DNA from: an uncultured Bacilli bacterium
GTDB lineage: Bacteria > Bacillota_I > Bacilli_A > RF39 > UBA660
Direction of reading: 5' to 3'
Length of the DNA: 46,050 bases
Assembly (NCBI GenBank): GCA_947628235.1
Contig: CANQZC010000010.1
Coordinates: 1-46,050 of the forward strand
Below, piece by piece: positions 35,824 to 44,700 of the stretch (position 1 is the first letter of the stretch; every line of letters begins with the position of its first letter). Under the pieces are notes generated by a model. It saw nothing but the letters and a program-made list of their open reading frames with translations, was not told the origin of the DNA and searched no databases. A program made the translations under genes and the position numbers.

Positions 35824-37341
35824 CTACTCTACTCTATAAGGTTTATTAGCCGTTCCATTTCCACTTTGATATTCAATATCATGTTGTAAAGATATCATTG
35901 GGCGAAGACCTATTTCAGGAGTACTACTACTATACGAATTTTTCGTCGTAACATTTCCATCACTACCACTAATCGCATACAAATAAATATAGTAAGTACC
36001 TTTAAAAAGTTGAGGACTCATCGTCCAATAATAAGAACCTGTATATAAATAATAGTCTCTGTTACTACTATTACTTCCTGTAGCACCTGCATAGATTAAT
36101 TCATCAATCGTAGGAAGGCCAATTGGATAAGTAAGTTTTCCATTTCCATTCTTTGTATCTTGCACTGTATAAGCATAGGTTTTAGGGCAAGATAGACTTG
36201 GTTTTCCATCTTTTAACCGTGTATAATTTTGAAGTCGTAATTCATGACTTTCTAAACCATTACTATAGGCATCTTTAGAAGGCTCTCCACTCTTCGACCA
36301 ACTTCCATAAGAAGCAACCCTTAAGTCATTACACCATACGGTATCTTCTAATTGACTAGCATGAGTAATTAAATGTTCTTTATACCATTTATCTAATGTT
36401 TCTTTGATTGTTGAAGAAGTATCATAATTCTTCGGAGTTAAAATATCTTCTACAGCCTTCTCAATATTTTTTCCTCCACTTAAAGGGACAAAATAAATAT
36501 CTGAACTACCAATATAATAAATATAATTTACTGTATCACAAGAAGCACTGTTAGAAAGACAGGTATAGTGATGAGTAGGCGCTACCTTATTAAGTACATC
36601 ATCTACACTACTACCAGATTGTGGATCTACTAAAGTATACTTCCCATTTTGATAAGTGACATCAGTTCCATACTTCCAATCTAATCTATTAGTATTAATT
36701 GTTTTATCATCATAGACAAGGACAGAATTACTATCATACATATATCCCATTTGCGCTAAAGCAGGATGAGTATGACTTCCGGATCCTTTCGTATTCCAAT
36801 AAATTCCTGTTTCCGTTAAAACATCTTTTCCAGTATTGTTACAAGAACCGTTGTTAGGAACACCATCATAGAGTAATTTAATTCCTCCCGTTTCGGTTGT
36901 TCTTACAATACGCCAACAATAATTGGCAAATAAGACATGATTATTTTCTACTGGTCCACGGTAATAATAGATAGGATATTCTTGATCTTTGGTGGTATGA
37001 TCTAGATAGACTCCTTGTCCATTATTATTATCGCCTTTTGCCCGAGAAGTAAAGTCTATTCCGGCAGGAGTTCGTTTTACATACTTACTATTGATATCAT
37101 CTGTTACAGCGGAATAGGTAATCGCATCATAAAGATGCCTACTTCCTCCTGTAAATCCTAGATTAGGGTCATATTCTTTATTTGCTAAATCACCAATTAC
37201 TTGAGAACTTGTTTGATTTAAAGAAGCTCTTCTGGCTGATAAAATACGAAGCGCTAAAAACATAAGTAGTACCGTTAATACTAACATCGTATATAAAATG
37301 GCAGAGATTGCAAATCCTTTTTCATTTAATTTTTTCTTCAT
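35824..37341 (-). CDS. Prepilin-like surface protein, copy 1
   Basis: 505 aa; upstream copy of the tandem pair. N-terminus NEKGFAISAILYT with a hydrophobic helix, then the same outer domain as its neighbour (LYDGVPNNGSCNNTGKD, QMGYMYDSNS, SYYWTMSPQLFKGTYYIYL, EIGLRPMISLQHD, GNGTANKPYRV). Conserved Cys positions match between copies, suggesting disulfides outside the cell. TTGTTT-17 bp-TATAAT promoter and AGGTGG site precede it. The GFAIS processing site would suit a prepilin peptidase such as those of the ComC/PilD family, but none is here. Confidence 0.82.
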   Translation of the reverse strand: MKKKLNEKGFAISAILYTMLVLTVLLMFLALRILSARRASLNQTSSQVIGDLANKEYDPNLGFTGGSRHLYDAITYSAVTDDINSKYVKRTPAGIDFTSRAKGDNNNGQGVYLDHTTKDQEYPIYYYRGPVENNHVLFANYCWRIVRTTETGGIKLLYDGVPNNGSCNNTGKDVLTETGIYWNTKGSGSHTHPALAQMGYMYDSNSVLVYDDKTINTNRLDWKYGTDVTYQNGKYTLVDPQSGSSVDDVLNKVAPTHHYTCLSNSASCDTVNYIYYIGSSDIYFVPLSGGKNIEKAVEDILTPKNYDTSSTIKETLDKWYKEHLITHASQLEDTVWCNDLRVASYGSWSKSGEPSKDAYSNGLESHELRLQNYTRLKDGKPSLSCPKTYAYTVQDTKNGNGKLTYPIGLPTIDELIYAGATGSNSSNRDYYLYTGSYYWTMSPQLFKGTYYIYLYAISGSDGNVTTKNSYSSSTPEIGLRPMISLQHDIEYQSGNGTANKPYRVE

Positions 37342-37365
37342 ATCTTTACCACCTACTCTTTATTC

Positions 37366-37394
37366 ATTATATCTTAGAAGGATAAAAAAAACAA
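37366..37394 (-). promoter_or_regulatory. Promoter of the prepilin-like pair
   Basis: Minus-strand TTGTTT (37389-37394), 17-bp spacer, TATAAT (37366-37371). It overlaps the T tail of the lipoprotein terminator. Confidence 0.65.
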
Positions 37395-37419
37395 GTAGAA
37401 CTGATATGAACCCTACTTG
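37384..37419 (-). terminator. Terminator of the lipoprotein gene
   Basis: CAAGTAG/CTACTTG arms with a 14-nt loop, then eight T in the minus direction. Overlaps the stop codon. Confidence 0.65.
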
Positions 37420-38087
37420 CTTTCAAATACTTTCTCACACATTTTTGTTTCTTCGTTATAAGCTCCACTATCACAGACAATAGTAGCGTCTATTTTAGAT
37501 ACTCCACGACATTGTTTAGTATTGATTTGTTCATAATCTTGTGGACAACTATAACTGATAGAACCAGTTACTTTTTTACGGCAGACATCTCCTACTTTAT
37601 AGGTCCCCTCTTTACATCCTGGTTCAGAAATGGCTTTCTTTGTCCATTTTACAGTATCTACACATCTACCATCGATATACTTTTCACAGAATGTATAAAT
37701 ACACTTACTACCACTTAATTTTGCACTCATAAATCCGCTTGTAGGTGTTTTTTCAATATATTTATTATATTCTCTTTGTGTTGCTGGACAACGGTAAGAA
37801 AGAATCGCTTTGGAAGAAGTACCACTATAGCAAGAACTTCCTACCTGAACAAATCCTTTTGGACAAGTTAAGGTAGAAGTAGCGCTTATGGTTTCTACTT
37901 TTGTACAAAACTCTCCTTCTTGAAGAGTATATCCTTCTTCACATACCTTTCTTGGATTACTTGTCTCAATTACTACACAAAAACCATCTTCATTGATTTT
38001 TCCATTAGGACATTCTACTTTTTGTTCTTTTTTAGAACATCCACAAAGAACACAACAACCTAACAATATCCATAAAACCTTCTTCAT
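37413..38087 (-). CDS. Cysteine-rich lipoprotein
   Basis: 224 aa. A signal peptide ends in a lipobox (VLCGC, lipidated Cys about 17) so the mature protein should be tethered to the outer face of the membrane. The mature part has 16 further Cys, mostly in short repeated units of the form C-P/E-x-G-x(n)-C (VECPNGKINEDGFC, KVCEEGYTLQEGEFC, LTCPKGFVQVGSSC, YSCPQDYEQINTKQC). This arrangement looks like a string of small disulfide-linked EGF-like or keratin-associated-like modules. I know no function. Upstream of the prepilin-like pair but separated by a terminator and promoter. Confidence 0.8.
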   Translation of the reverse strand: MKKVLWILLGCCVLCGCSKKEQKVECPNGKINEDGFCVVIETSNPRKVCEEGYTLQEGEFCTKVETISATSTLTCPKGFVQVGSSCYSGTSSKAILSYRCPATQREYNKYIEKTPTSGFMSAKLSGSKCIYTFCEKYIDGRCVDTVKWTKKAISEPGCKEGTYKVGDVCRKKVTGSISYSCPQDYEQINTKQCRGVSKIDATIVCDSGAYNEETKMCEKVFESK

Positions 38088-38149
38088 AAGTTCCTACCTT
38101 TCATGACAATTCTAACACAAAATCGATACTTTGTATAGTCCTTCTACAA

Positions 38150-38178
38150 TTGTATTTCCACAGGATATGTGCTAAAAT
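38150..38178 (+). promoter_or_regulatory. Promoter of the metallophosphoesterase gene
   Basis: TTGTAT (38150-38155), 17-bp spacer, TAAAAT (38173-38178), 15 nt before the ATG. Confidence 0.6.
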
Positions 38179-38193
38179 GAAAATGGTGATACT

Positions 38194-39066
38194 ATGGAGA
38201 CAAAAAAGCCAAAAAGAAAATTTAGACTTTGGATTAAATTATTGGTAGCGTTCATCCTTACCATCCTAATTCTTTTACTCTATAGTCGTTTTATTGCTAC
38301 TTCTGGACTAGTCATCAAAGAATACTTAGTAAAAGATGAAAACTTACCAGAAGCTTTCTATGGACTGAAAATTGCTCATCTATCTGATATTCATTATGGA
38401 CAGACAACCCATATCAAAGAGATAAAAAAAATAGTCCAAAGAGTCAATGAAACAGAACCAGATATTATTGTCATTACAGGAGACTTACTAGATAGAGATA
38501 TGACCTATTCCGAAGAAGATTTAACCTCTCTCGAAAAAGAATTATCGAAACTAGAAGCTTCTTTAGGAAAATATATTATTATGGGAAACCATGATTTTAC
38601 AAGGGATGAATATAATACAGTCATTTCTAATATCGGCTTTACAAACTTAGATGATACCTACCAAATTCTCTATAAGGAAGGAATGGATAGTATCTTAATT
38701 GCTGGTGTTTCTACTGGTCAAAAAGGTTCTGGGGATTTCTCTTCCAAAGTAGAAGATGCCCTTTTAAAGATAGAAGAGACAAGTAGTCCTTATAATATCT
38801 TAATTTTGCATGAACCAGATTATATTGAAGACTTTGATGCTTCCAAATTTCAATTAATTCTTGCTGGTCATTCTCATAATGGGCAAGTGAGATTTCCTTT
38901 CTTAGGAGCTGTAATTCTTCCTCCTCACGCAAAGAAATACTATGATAACTACTATGATTTAGGAAAAAGTAAACTTTATATTTCTAGCGGGATAGGAACT
39001 TCGACGATTAAATTTCGTTTCTGTAATCGTCCTTCCTTCAATTTATATCGTTTAGTAAATCAATAG
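38194..39066 (+). CDS. Membrane-anchored metallophosphoesterase
   Basis: 290 aa of the calcineurin-like phosphoesterase family, YkuE/YaeI-like. A short basic N-terminus and one membrane helix (about 13-36) are followed by the metal motifs HLSDIHYG, TGDLLDRD, GNHD, the LHEPDYIEDF segment and AGHSHNGQVRFP. All two-metal ligands are present. Family members of this shape have been linked to lipid A or membrane phospholipid or cell-wall precursor cleavage; the substrate here is unknown. Ribosome site GGTGAT. Monocistronic, with its own terminator. Confidence 0.9.
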   Translation: METKKPKRKFRLWIKLLVAFILTILILLLYSRFIATSGLVIKEYLVKDENLPEAFYGLKIAHLSDIHYGQTTHIKEIKKIVQRVNETEPDIIVITGDLLDRDMTYSEEDLTSLEKELSKLEASLGKYIIMGNHDFTRDEYNTVISNIGFTNLDDTYQILYKEGMDSILIAGVSTGQKGSGDFSSKVEDALLKIEETSSPYNILILHEPDYIEDFDASKFQLILAGHSHNGQVRFPFLGAVILPPHAKKYYDNYYDLGKSKLYISSGIGTSTIKFRFCNRPSFNLYRLVNQ

Positions 39067-39088
39067 AATGTGCAAACATTCTTTTTTT
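39066..39088 (+). terminator. Terminator of the metallophosphoesterase gene
   Basis: GAATGT-GCAA-ACATTC stem directly after the stop, then seven T. Confidence 0.75.
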
Positions 39089-39096
39089 ACAAAAAA

Positions 39097-39126
39097 AATA
39101 AAGTGTTTCATTAGAAACACTTTATT
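39097..39126. terminator. Bidirectional terminator
   Basis: AATAAAGTGTTTC/GAAACACTTTATT, a 13-bp stem with a 4-nt loop between convergent genes. Confidence 0.85.
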
Positions 39127-39709
39127 TACATTTTACAGCATCTAAATCATATGTAAAATCATCTTTCTTCTTGTCATAATTAATAAAGATTTTTCCAGAA
39201 CAGTTTCCAACAGTATAACCAACTTTTTCATCTTTTCCATAGACTAGATTATTTTCTGCATATGCCACACAACTATCTTTAGTTGAACATTCCTTTGCCA
39301 AATTTTTCTTATCTGCCTCGACGATTTTATCTAGATTCTCCTCGATAATGTATTTTTTCTCTTTTAAATTTAACTTTTCGCTTGGCTTTGTTCTATTCTT
39401 TGCTTCCTCAGAAACAGTTTGTTCCTCCTTAGGTTCATCTGGGTCTTCATAGTTCGTATTACTTGAAGTATTGGTATTTGTATTAGAATCTGTATCCGTA
39501 TTGCTTGGGTCTTCATTCGTATTAGAATCCGTGTTACTTGCAGTATTAGATGTAGTTGAACTATTTGTATCATTATTCTTTTTGTGATTTACAATCAAAT
39601 TCGTTCTAAAAATAATGAAGAGAACCGTTAAAATAACAATAATAGAAACACCAATTGCCACAACTAATTTCATATTTAATTTTTCAAATTTAAACTTTCC
39701 TAGTTTCAC
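39122..39709 (-). CDS. Membrane protein with Ser/Asn/Thr-rich linker
   Basis: 195 aa from a GTG at 39709. One transmembrane helix (VVAIGVSIIVILTVLFII) is followed by a low-complexity Asn/Thr/Ser/Asp linker (repeats of SNT, DSNT and TNTN) and a charged outer domain with four Cys (CSTKDSC, GNCSGK, VKCK) that could form disulfides. The frame opens at ATG 39742, but that ATG is inside the -10 TATAAT; GTG 39709 or the internal ATG at 39673 are better. No known domain is recognised. The same TNTN type of tail occurs in PrkC. Confidence 0.7.
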   Translation of the reverse strand: MKLGKFKFEKLNMKLVVAIGVSIIVILTVLFIIFRTNLIVNHKKNNDTNSSTTSNTASNTDSNTNEDPSNTDTDSNTNTNTSSNTNYEDPDEPKEEQTVSEEAKNRTKPSEKLNLKEKKYIIEENLDKIVEADKKNLAKECSTKDSCVAYAENNLVYGKDEKVGYTVGNCSGKIFINYDKKKDDFTYDLDAVKCK

Positions 39710-39730
39710 GCTATCGCCTACCTTACACAC

Positions 39731-39736
39731 ATTATA
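39731..39736 (-). promoter_or_regulatory. -10 element of the 39122 gene
   Basis: TATAAT in the minus direction; the -35 hexamer is weak. Confidence 0.45.
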
Positions 39737-39779
39737 ACACAAAACTTTTTAATTAGAAAGATAGTTTTCACACTTTTGT

Positions 39780-39790
39780 CATATATTTTA
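39780..39790 (+). promoter_or_regulatory. Candidate mother-cell promoter of sigK
   Basis: CATATATTTTA upstream of ATG 39806 resembles the sigma-E/sigma-K -10 (CATA-type). No convincing -35 is seen. The ribosome site AGGTGTGTG follows. The -10-to-ATG distance is short, so this is tentative. Confidence 0.3.
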
Positions 39791-39805
39791 ATAGGTGTGT
39801 GATAT

Positions 39806-40498
39806 ATGTTTAAATTTTTTAAATGGCTTTTCCGTGATTTCAATCTTTTTTGTGCAGCCTACTCTAATCATATCTTCCCCGACCCATTAACCAAAGAAGA
39901 GGAAGATGCCTATTTAGAAGAGGCTAGAAAAGGAAATAAACAAGCTAGAGACCAGTTAATCGAACATAATCTTCGTTTAGTTGCTCATATCGTTAAGAAA
40001 TATGAACATAGAAAAGATGATGAAGATGATTTAATCAGTATTGGAACGATTGGTCTCATTAAAGGAATCGATAGTTATTCTGAAAATCATAAAACAAGAC
40101 TAACCACTTATGTAGCTCGTTGTATTGAAAACGAAATTTTAATGTATTATCGTTCCAATAAACGCAATAGCAAGAATATTAGTATCAATGAGGCGGTTGG
40201 TTTTGATAAAGAAGGAAATGAAATTACCCTTTTGGATATTTTAAAGGCCCCTAGTCCTGATTTTGCACTAGATATTCATACTCAGGATAATATTAAAAAA
40301 TTAGATGAATATTTTCATGTTTTATCTGACCGTGAAAAAGAGATTATTGAGAAACGGTATGGATTAAATCATCAAGAAAAATTAACGCAAAAAGAAATCG
40401 CAAAGTTCTACCATATCTCTCGAAGTTATGTCTCTAGAATTGAAAAAAGAGCGCTTACCAAAATGCTACGCGAATATATTAAAAATAAGAACAATTAA
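39806..40498 (+). CDS. sigK: Sporulation sigma factor sigma-K
   Basis: A late mother-cell sigma factor that directs coat and maturation genes. 230 aa with the sigma-70 region 2 signature DQLIEHNLRLVAHIVKKYE ... DDLISIGTIGLIKGID, the diagnostic CIENEILMYYRS, and region 4 KEIAKFYHISRSYVSRIEKRAL, closest to SigK. Residues about 1-22 (MFKFFKWLFRDFNLF...) form a hydrophobic pro-sequence before FPDPLTKEEE, as in pro-sigma-K, which needs SpoIVFB cleavage in B. subtilis. The gene is continuous, with no skin-like insertion. It converges on the fic gene. Confidence 0.93.
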   Translation: MFKFFKWLFRDFNLFCAAYSNHIFPDPLTKEEEDAYLEEARKGNKQARDQLIEHNLRLVAHIVKKYEHRKDDEDDLISIGTIGLIKGIDSYSENHKTRLTTYVARCIENEILMYYRSNKRNSKNISINEAVGFDKEGNEITLLDILKAPSPDFALDIHTQDNIKKLDEYFHVLSDREKEIIEKRYGLNHQEKLTQKEIAKFYHISRSYVSRIEKRALTKMLREYIKNKNN

Positions 40499-40520
40499 AA
40501 AGAGGGTTACCCCTCTTTTT
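40497..40520. terminator. Bidirectional terminator, sigK / fic
   Basis: AAAAAGAGGG/CCCTCTTTTT stem with a 4-nt loop; the two stop codons lie in or beside it. Confidence 0.85.
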
Positions 40521-41655
40521 TAGCAATAGAAATTCGTTTTACCTTCGCTGGATCAATCTCATACATAGAAGGATTAAAAGTAAAGAAACTATTTCCATTT
40601 CTCTCAATTTTTCTTCCTGGAAGAAGAATTTCTTTCTCTAGTAATGGTTCAATCATCGTATCTACAATTTCTTTTCTCTTTTTCTTTTCATTTTGACTAT
40701 TGTAGAAAGTGGCAAAATCATAGTATGTCATTTGCCCATTCATCGATAACATATACTGCATTGTTTGGTAATCTAAAGAAGTTAAATGATGTGGACAACT
40801 TTGTGAAATGAGTTCCATAATATGTTCTTTTTCTAGTTCTTTTTTTACTGTAATCATCATGTAGTTAAGGAAGAAAGTAACATTTTTAAATTTTCGAACA
40901 TCCCGAATAACTCGGTAGTATTCTTGTTTCGCTAATTGAATACCACGATTAAAGATGATAAATGGATAAGCCTCTTGATTAAGCAAATACCACATAGCCG
41001 TTGTTCTAGAAGTTCTTCCATTAATATCAAAATAAGGATGAATATAAAGGAAGTAAAAATGCGCAATCTGTGAAACTAAATAATTATCTACCATGCTTTG
41101 TCGTTTTGACTCTTCTTGTAAATAAGCAAAAAGTCGTTGCATTTTTTCTTCTACTTCCGAAGCATCTACCCCTTGATCTGGTTCTTTATCCATATAGGAA
41201 GAATAGAAGATATAAACTGGGGCTTTGCGATATTTTTCTCCCATATTTTTACGATCTTCAGAACCCAATAATCCTTCTGATAAAATTTGATAAAGTTCTT
41301 TTAAATTCTCTTCCGTTAATTCTTTTCCTTCTAAAATATAGCGATATCCTTTATAGAGATTTAAAATTCTCTTTTTTCTTAGTTCATCACTCATCATAAA
41401 AGGTTGTTCAATCACATAATTGACTAAAGAAACATCGTCTTGATATCCTTCAATATCATTATTTGCTTGAATTTCATGAGAAAATAATACTTTTTTAGAA
41501 AAGGTTAGACTCTTCATATAAGACATGCCATCTAAAAATACTTCTAGCTCTTCACGAATAGGTTTTAAATCATTTTCAATCAGATATAAAGAACCATTTT
41601 CGATAGGAAGTGGTAAAGTACGATGCACTTTGTATCTACTACTTTGTAAAGTCAT
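40507..41655 (-). CDS. Fic-domain protein (putative AMPylase)
   Basis: 382 aa. Fic proteins transfer AMP (or related groups) from a nucleotide to a hydroxyl of a target protein. The catalytic loop HPYFDINGRTSR (206-217) has the catalytic His and Arg, but an Ile replaces the first Gly of the usual HPFxDGNGRxxR. An inhibitory-helix-like motif NNDIEG (65-70, with Glu69) lies near the N-terminus, so it is a class II, self-inhibited type. The C-terminal part is a winged-helix-like domain (QTMQYMLSMNGQMTYYDF). No antitoxin partner is adjacent; the internal inhibitor explains this. AAAGGAGG site; placed after the ileS terminator without a clear promoter. Confidence 0.88.
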   Translation of the reverse strand: MTLQSSRYKVHRTLPLPIENGSLYLIENDLKPIREELEVFLDGMSYMKSLTFSKKVLFSHEIQANNDIEGYQDDVSLVNYVIEQPFMMSDELRKKRILNLYKGYRYILEGKELTEENLKELYQILSEGLLGSEDRKNMGEKYRKAPVYIFYSSYMDKEPDQGVDASEVEEKMQRLFAYLQEESKRQSMVDNYLVSQIAHFYFLYIHPYFDINGRTSRTTAMWYLLNQEAYPFIIFNRGIQLAKQEYYRVIRDVRKFKNVTFFLNYMMITVKKELEKEHIMELISQSCPHHLTSLDYQTMQYMLSMNGQMTYYDFATFYNSQNEKKKRKEIVDTMIEPLLEKEILLPGRKIERNGNSFFTFNPSMYEIDPAKVKRISIAKKEG

Positions 41656-41681
41656 TTAAATCCTCCTTTCTCGTTGTTAGA

Positions 41682-41707
41682 AAAATAGGAAGATGACTTC
41701 CTATTTT
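41682..41707 (-). terminator. Terminator of ileS
   Basis: AAAATAGGAAG-TCAT-CTTCCTATTTT, an 11-bp stem that includes the stop codon. Confidence 0.85.
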
Positions 41708-44700
41708 ACCTTCTCTATTGTAAAGAATGTCGTATGTCCATTAATATCTGTTTCTTCTTTCGCAGCCTTACTTTCTGTAATATCTAAAGCAAGGGTTTCA
41801 CTTTGAATAAACTCTTTAAATTGATCCATACACTTTTGAATGTCACTATCTCCATGATAAGTTAAATGGATTCTATCTGTAACATGGAAGTCACTATTTT
41901 TCCGTAATTGTTGAATTTTAGAAACAATTTCACGCGCATTTCCTTCCATAATTAAATCCTCTGTCAAGGTCGTATCAATAATCATAAAATTATTATTTTC
42001 CATTCCAACATCGAATCCTTCTTTTGAAGAGATACGAATATCTACCATCTCTTTGGTAATTTCTTTTTCTTCGCCACCTAATGTCATGGAAATGGTTTCC
42101 TCATTTTGAAGTTTATTGATATCTTCGACACTTAATTTCTCTAGTTTCTCTTGGAATTCTTTCATGAGAGGTCCGAACACTTTTCCAACTACTTTAAAAT
42201 TTGGTTTTAAAGAAATATTCATATAATCATTTAAATCATCTACGAAAGAAACTTCTTTAATATTGAGTTCTTCAGAAATAAGGGGTACTAAATCGGCAAT
42301 TAGTTCCCTATTCTTACCATCAATTAAAGCCATACTTAAAGGTTGACGAACTTTAATTTTTGTCTCTTCACGAACATATCGTCCAACAGAAATTAGATTG
42401 CGAACTAAATCCATTCTCATTTCAATATGTTTATCAATCATTTTCTTATTACATTTTGGATAATCTGTTAAATGGACAGATTCTTCTCCCGTTAAATCGC
42501 GGTATAACTCTTCTGCTACAAAAGGAGTAATTGGCGCGATTAACTTAGATAATCCTACTAATACTTCATAGGTTGTAATATAAACACTCTTCTTAGAAGT
42601 ATCTAACTCACTTCCCCAGAAACGATTTCTATTTCTTCTAATATACCAGTTCGATAAATCTTCGGATACAAAGTTTGCTAAATAATGCACAACTTTGTTC
42701 AAATCATATTCATCGAAAGAAGAACGAACATCTAGTACTAATTGATTATATTTAGATAATAACCATTTATCAATCTCTTCTCTTTGACTATATGGTACTT
42801 TACATTTTTCTGTATCAATACCATCAATATTCGCATACATAGCAAAGAAACTATAGGTATTTTTTAAAGGGTTAAAGAATTTAGAATATACTTCTTTTAA
42901 TCCCGCAAAATCAAATTTTAAAGGAGTCCATACTGGAGATACATAAAGTAAGTAAAAACGAACAGTATCAGAACCATACTCTTTAATTGTTGTAAATGGT
43001 TCGACAATATTTCCACGAGATTTACTCATTTTCTTTCCTTCAGCATCCAATAATAAGTCATTAACTAATACATTCTTAAATGGCGAACATCCTTTGATAA
43101 AAGTAGAAATAACCATCAAAGTATAGAACCATCCACGAGTTTGGTCAATTCCTTCACAAATAAAGTCTGCTGGAAATTGAGATTCCCATAATTCTTGATT
43201 TTCAAATGGATAATGGTATTGAGCGAACGGCATAGAACCAGAGTCAAACCAACAATCTAGTACATCTGGGATACGAGTCATGACTCCCCCACACTTTTCA
43301 CATTTTAAATGAACACCATCAATATATGGTTTATGTAAATCTAAATCATTTGGAATCTTTTCTATTGCCATATCTTTTAATTCTTGGATAGATCCTACCA
43401 TATGCGTATATCCACATTCACATTTCCAATAAGGAATTGGACTACCCCAATAACGACTACGAGATACATTCCAATCACGCGCATTTGCAAGCCAATTTGC
43501 AAATCTCTTCTCCCCTACATAAGAAGGATACCAATGAACTTTAGAATTTGCTTTTACTAAATCCTTTGTCATCTTACTTACGCGAATATAGTAACTTGGC
43601 ATAGAGTAATAAATTAGTGGAGTATCACAACGCCAACAATGTGGATATTCATGGCTAATCTTTTGTTTTTTAAATAATTTTCCATTTTCTCTTAAGTAGT
43701 CTACTACTTCTTCATTAACATCATGAACAAATCTACCATTCCATAATCCCCCTACATAACATCCATCTTTTCCAACTGGATTTAAATAAGGTAAATCATA
43801 GTTCTTTCCAACATTCGCATCATCTTCTCCAAAAGCAGGTGCGATATGTACGATACCAGTACCATCTTCCATCGTAACATATTCATCACAAGTAACAAAG
43901 AATGCTTTCTTATCTACATCAAAAGAAGGAATTAATTGTTCATATTCTTGATACTCTAAATCTTTTCCTGTATAAGTTTCTAAGACTTTAGCTTCTTCTC
44001 CTAAAATTTGCGTGACAAGATTCTTTCCTAAAATAAACTTCGTTCCTTTAGATTCTACTAAAGCATACTCTTCCTTTGGATTAACACAAAGCGCTACATT
44101 GGCAATTAAAGTCCAAGGGGTCGTAGTCCAAGCAAGGAAATAGACATCTTCGTCCTTTTTCTTAAAAGGAGCAATGACCGTAATCGCCGTATCTGTCTGA
44201 TAGTTTTGCGCTACTTCATGAGTTGCTAATCCCGTACCACAATGTGGACAGTAAGGAACTACTCTTGTTCCTTCATAGAACATATCCTTTTGAAACATTT
44301 CTTTTAAAATCCACCACTCTGTTTCAATATATTCATTTTTGTATGTTAAATATGGATTTTCAACATCAAAGAATTGTCCCATTTTTCTAGTTAAATCCGT
44401 AAAAGCAGATTCATTCTCACGAACACTTTTACGACATTCTTGATTAAATTTATCGACTCCTAAAGTTTCAATTTCCTTCTTAGAAGAAATTCCTAATTTC
44501 TTTTCTACATGATTCTCAATAGGAAGTCCATGCGTATCCCATCCAATTTTACGAATGACCTTTTTTCCATTCATAACATGATACTTCGTCACAGAATCCT
44601 TTAAGTTTTTGGATACCATATGGTGAAGTCCTGGAAAACCATTCGCAAAAGCAGGTCCATCATAAAAGACAAAAGTAGGATTCTTCTCTCTTAATTTTAC

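Larger units (their letters stand above)
34301..37341. repeat. Tandem gene duplication, about 1.5-kb units
   Basis: Two directly repeated genes (34301-35815 and 35824-37341) align without large gaps from N- to C-terminus at DNA and protein level, offset by about 1.52 kb. Differences are concentrated in a few outer-domain stretches; the signal helix and the FANYCWRIVRTTETGG block are nearly unchanged. Confidence 0.9.

Noticed and set aside
39122..39709. CRISPR-like repeats in the 39.4-39.6 kb segment
   Set aside because: The short repeats encode the Asn/Ser/Thr-rich linker in frame, are only a few codons long and lack regular spacers.
39806..40498. skin-type prophage interruption of sigK
   Set aside because: The gene is continuous from pro-sequence to region 4.
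40507..41655. Fic toxin-antitoxin pair
   Set aside because: No small antitoxin ORF lies beside it, and the inhibitory motif is within the same protein.
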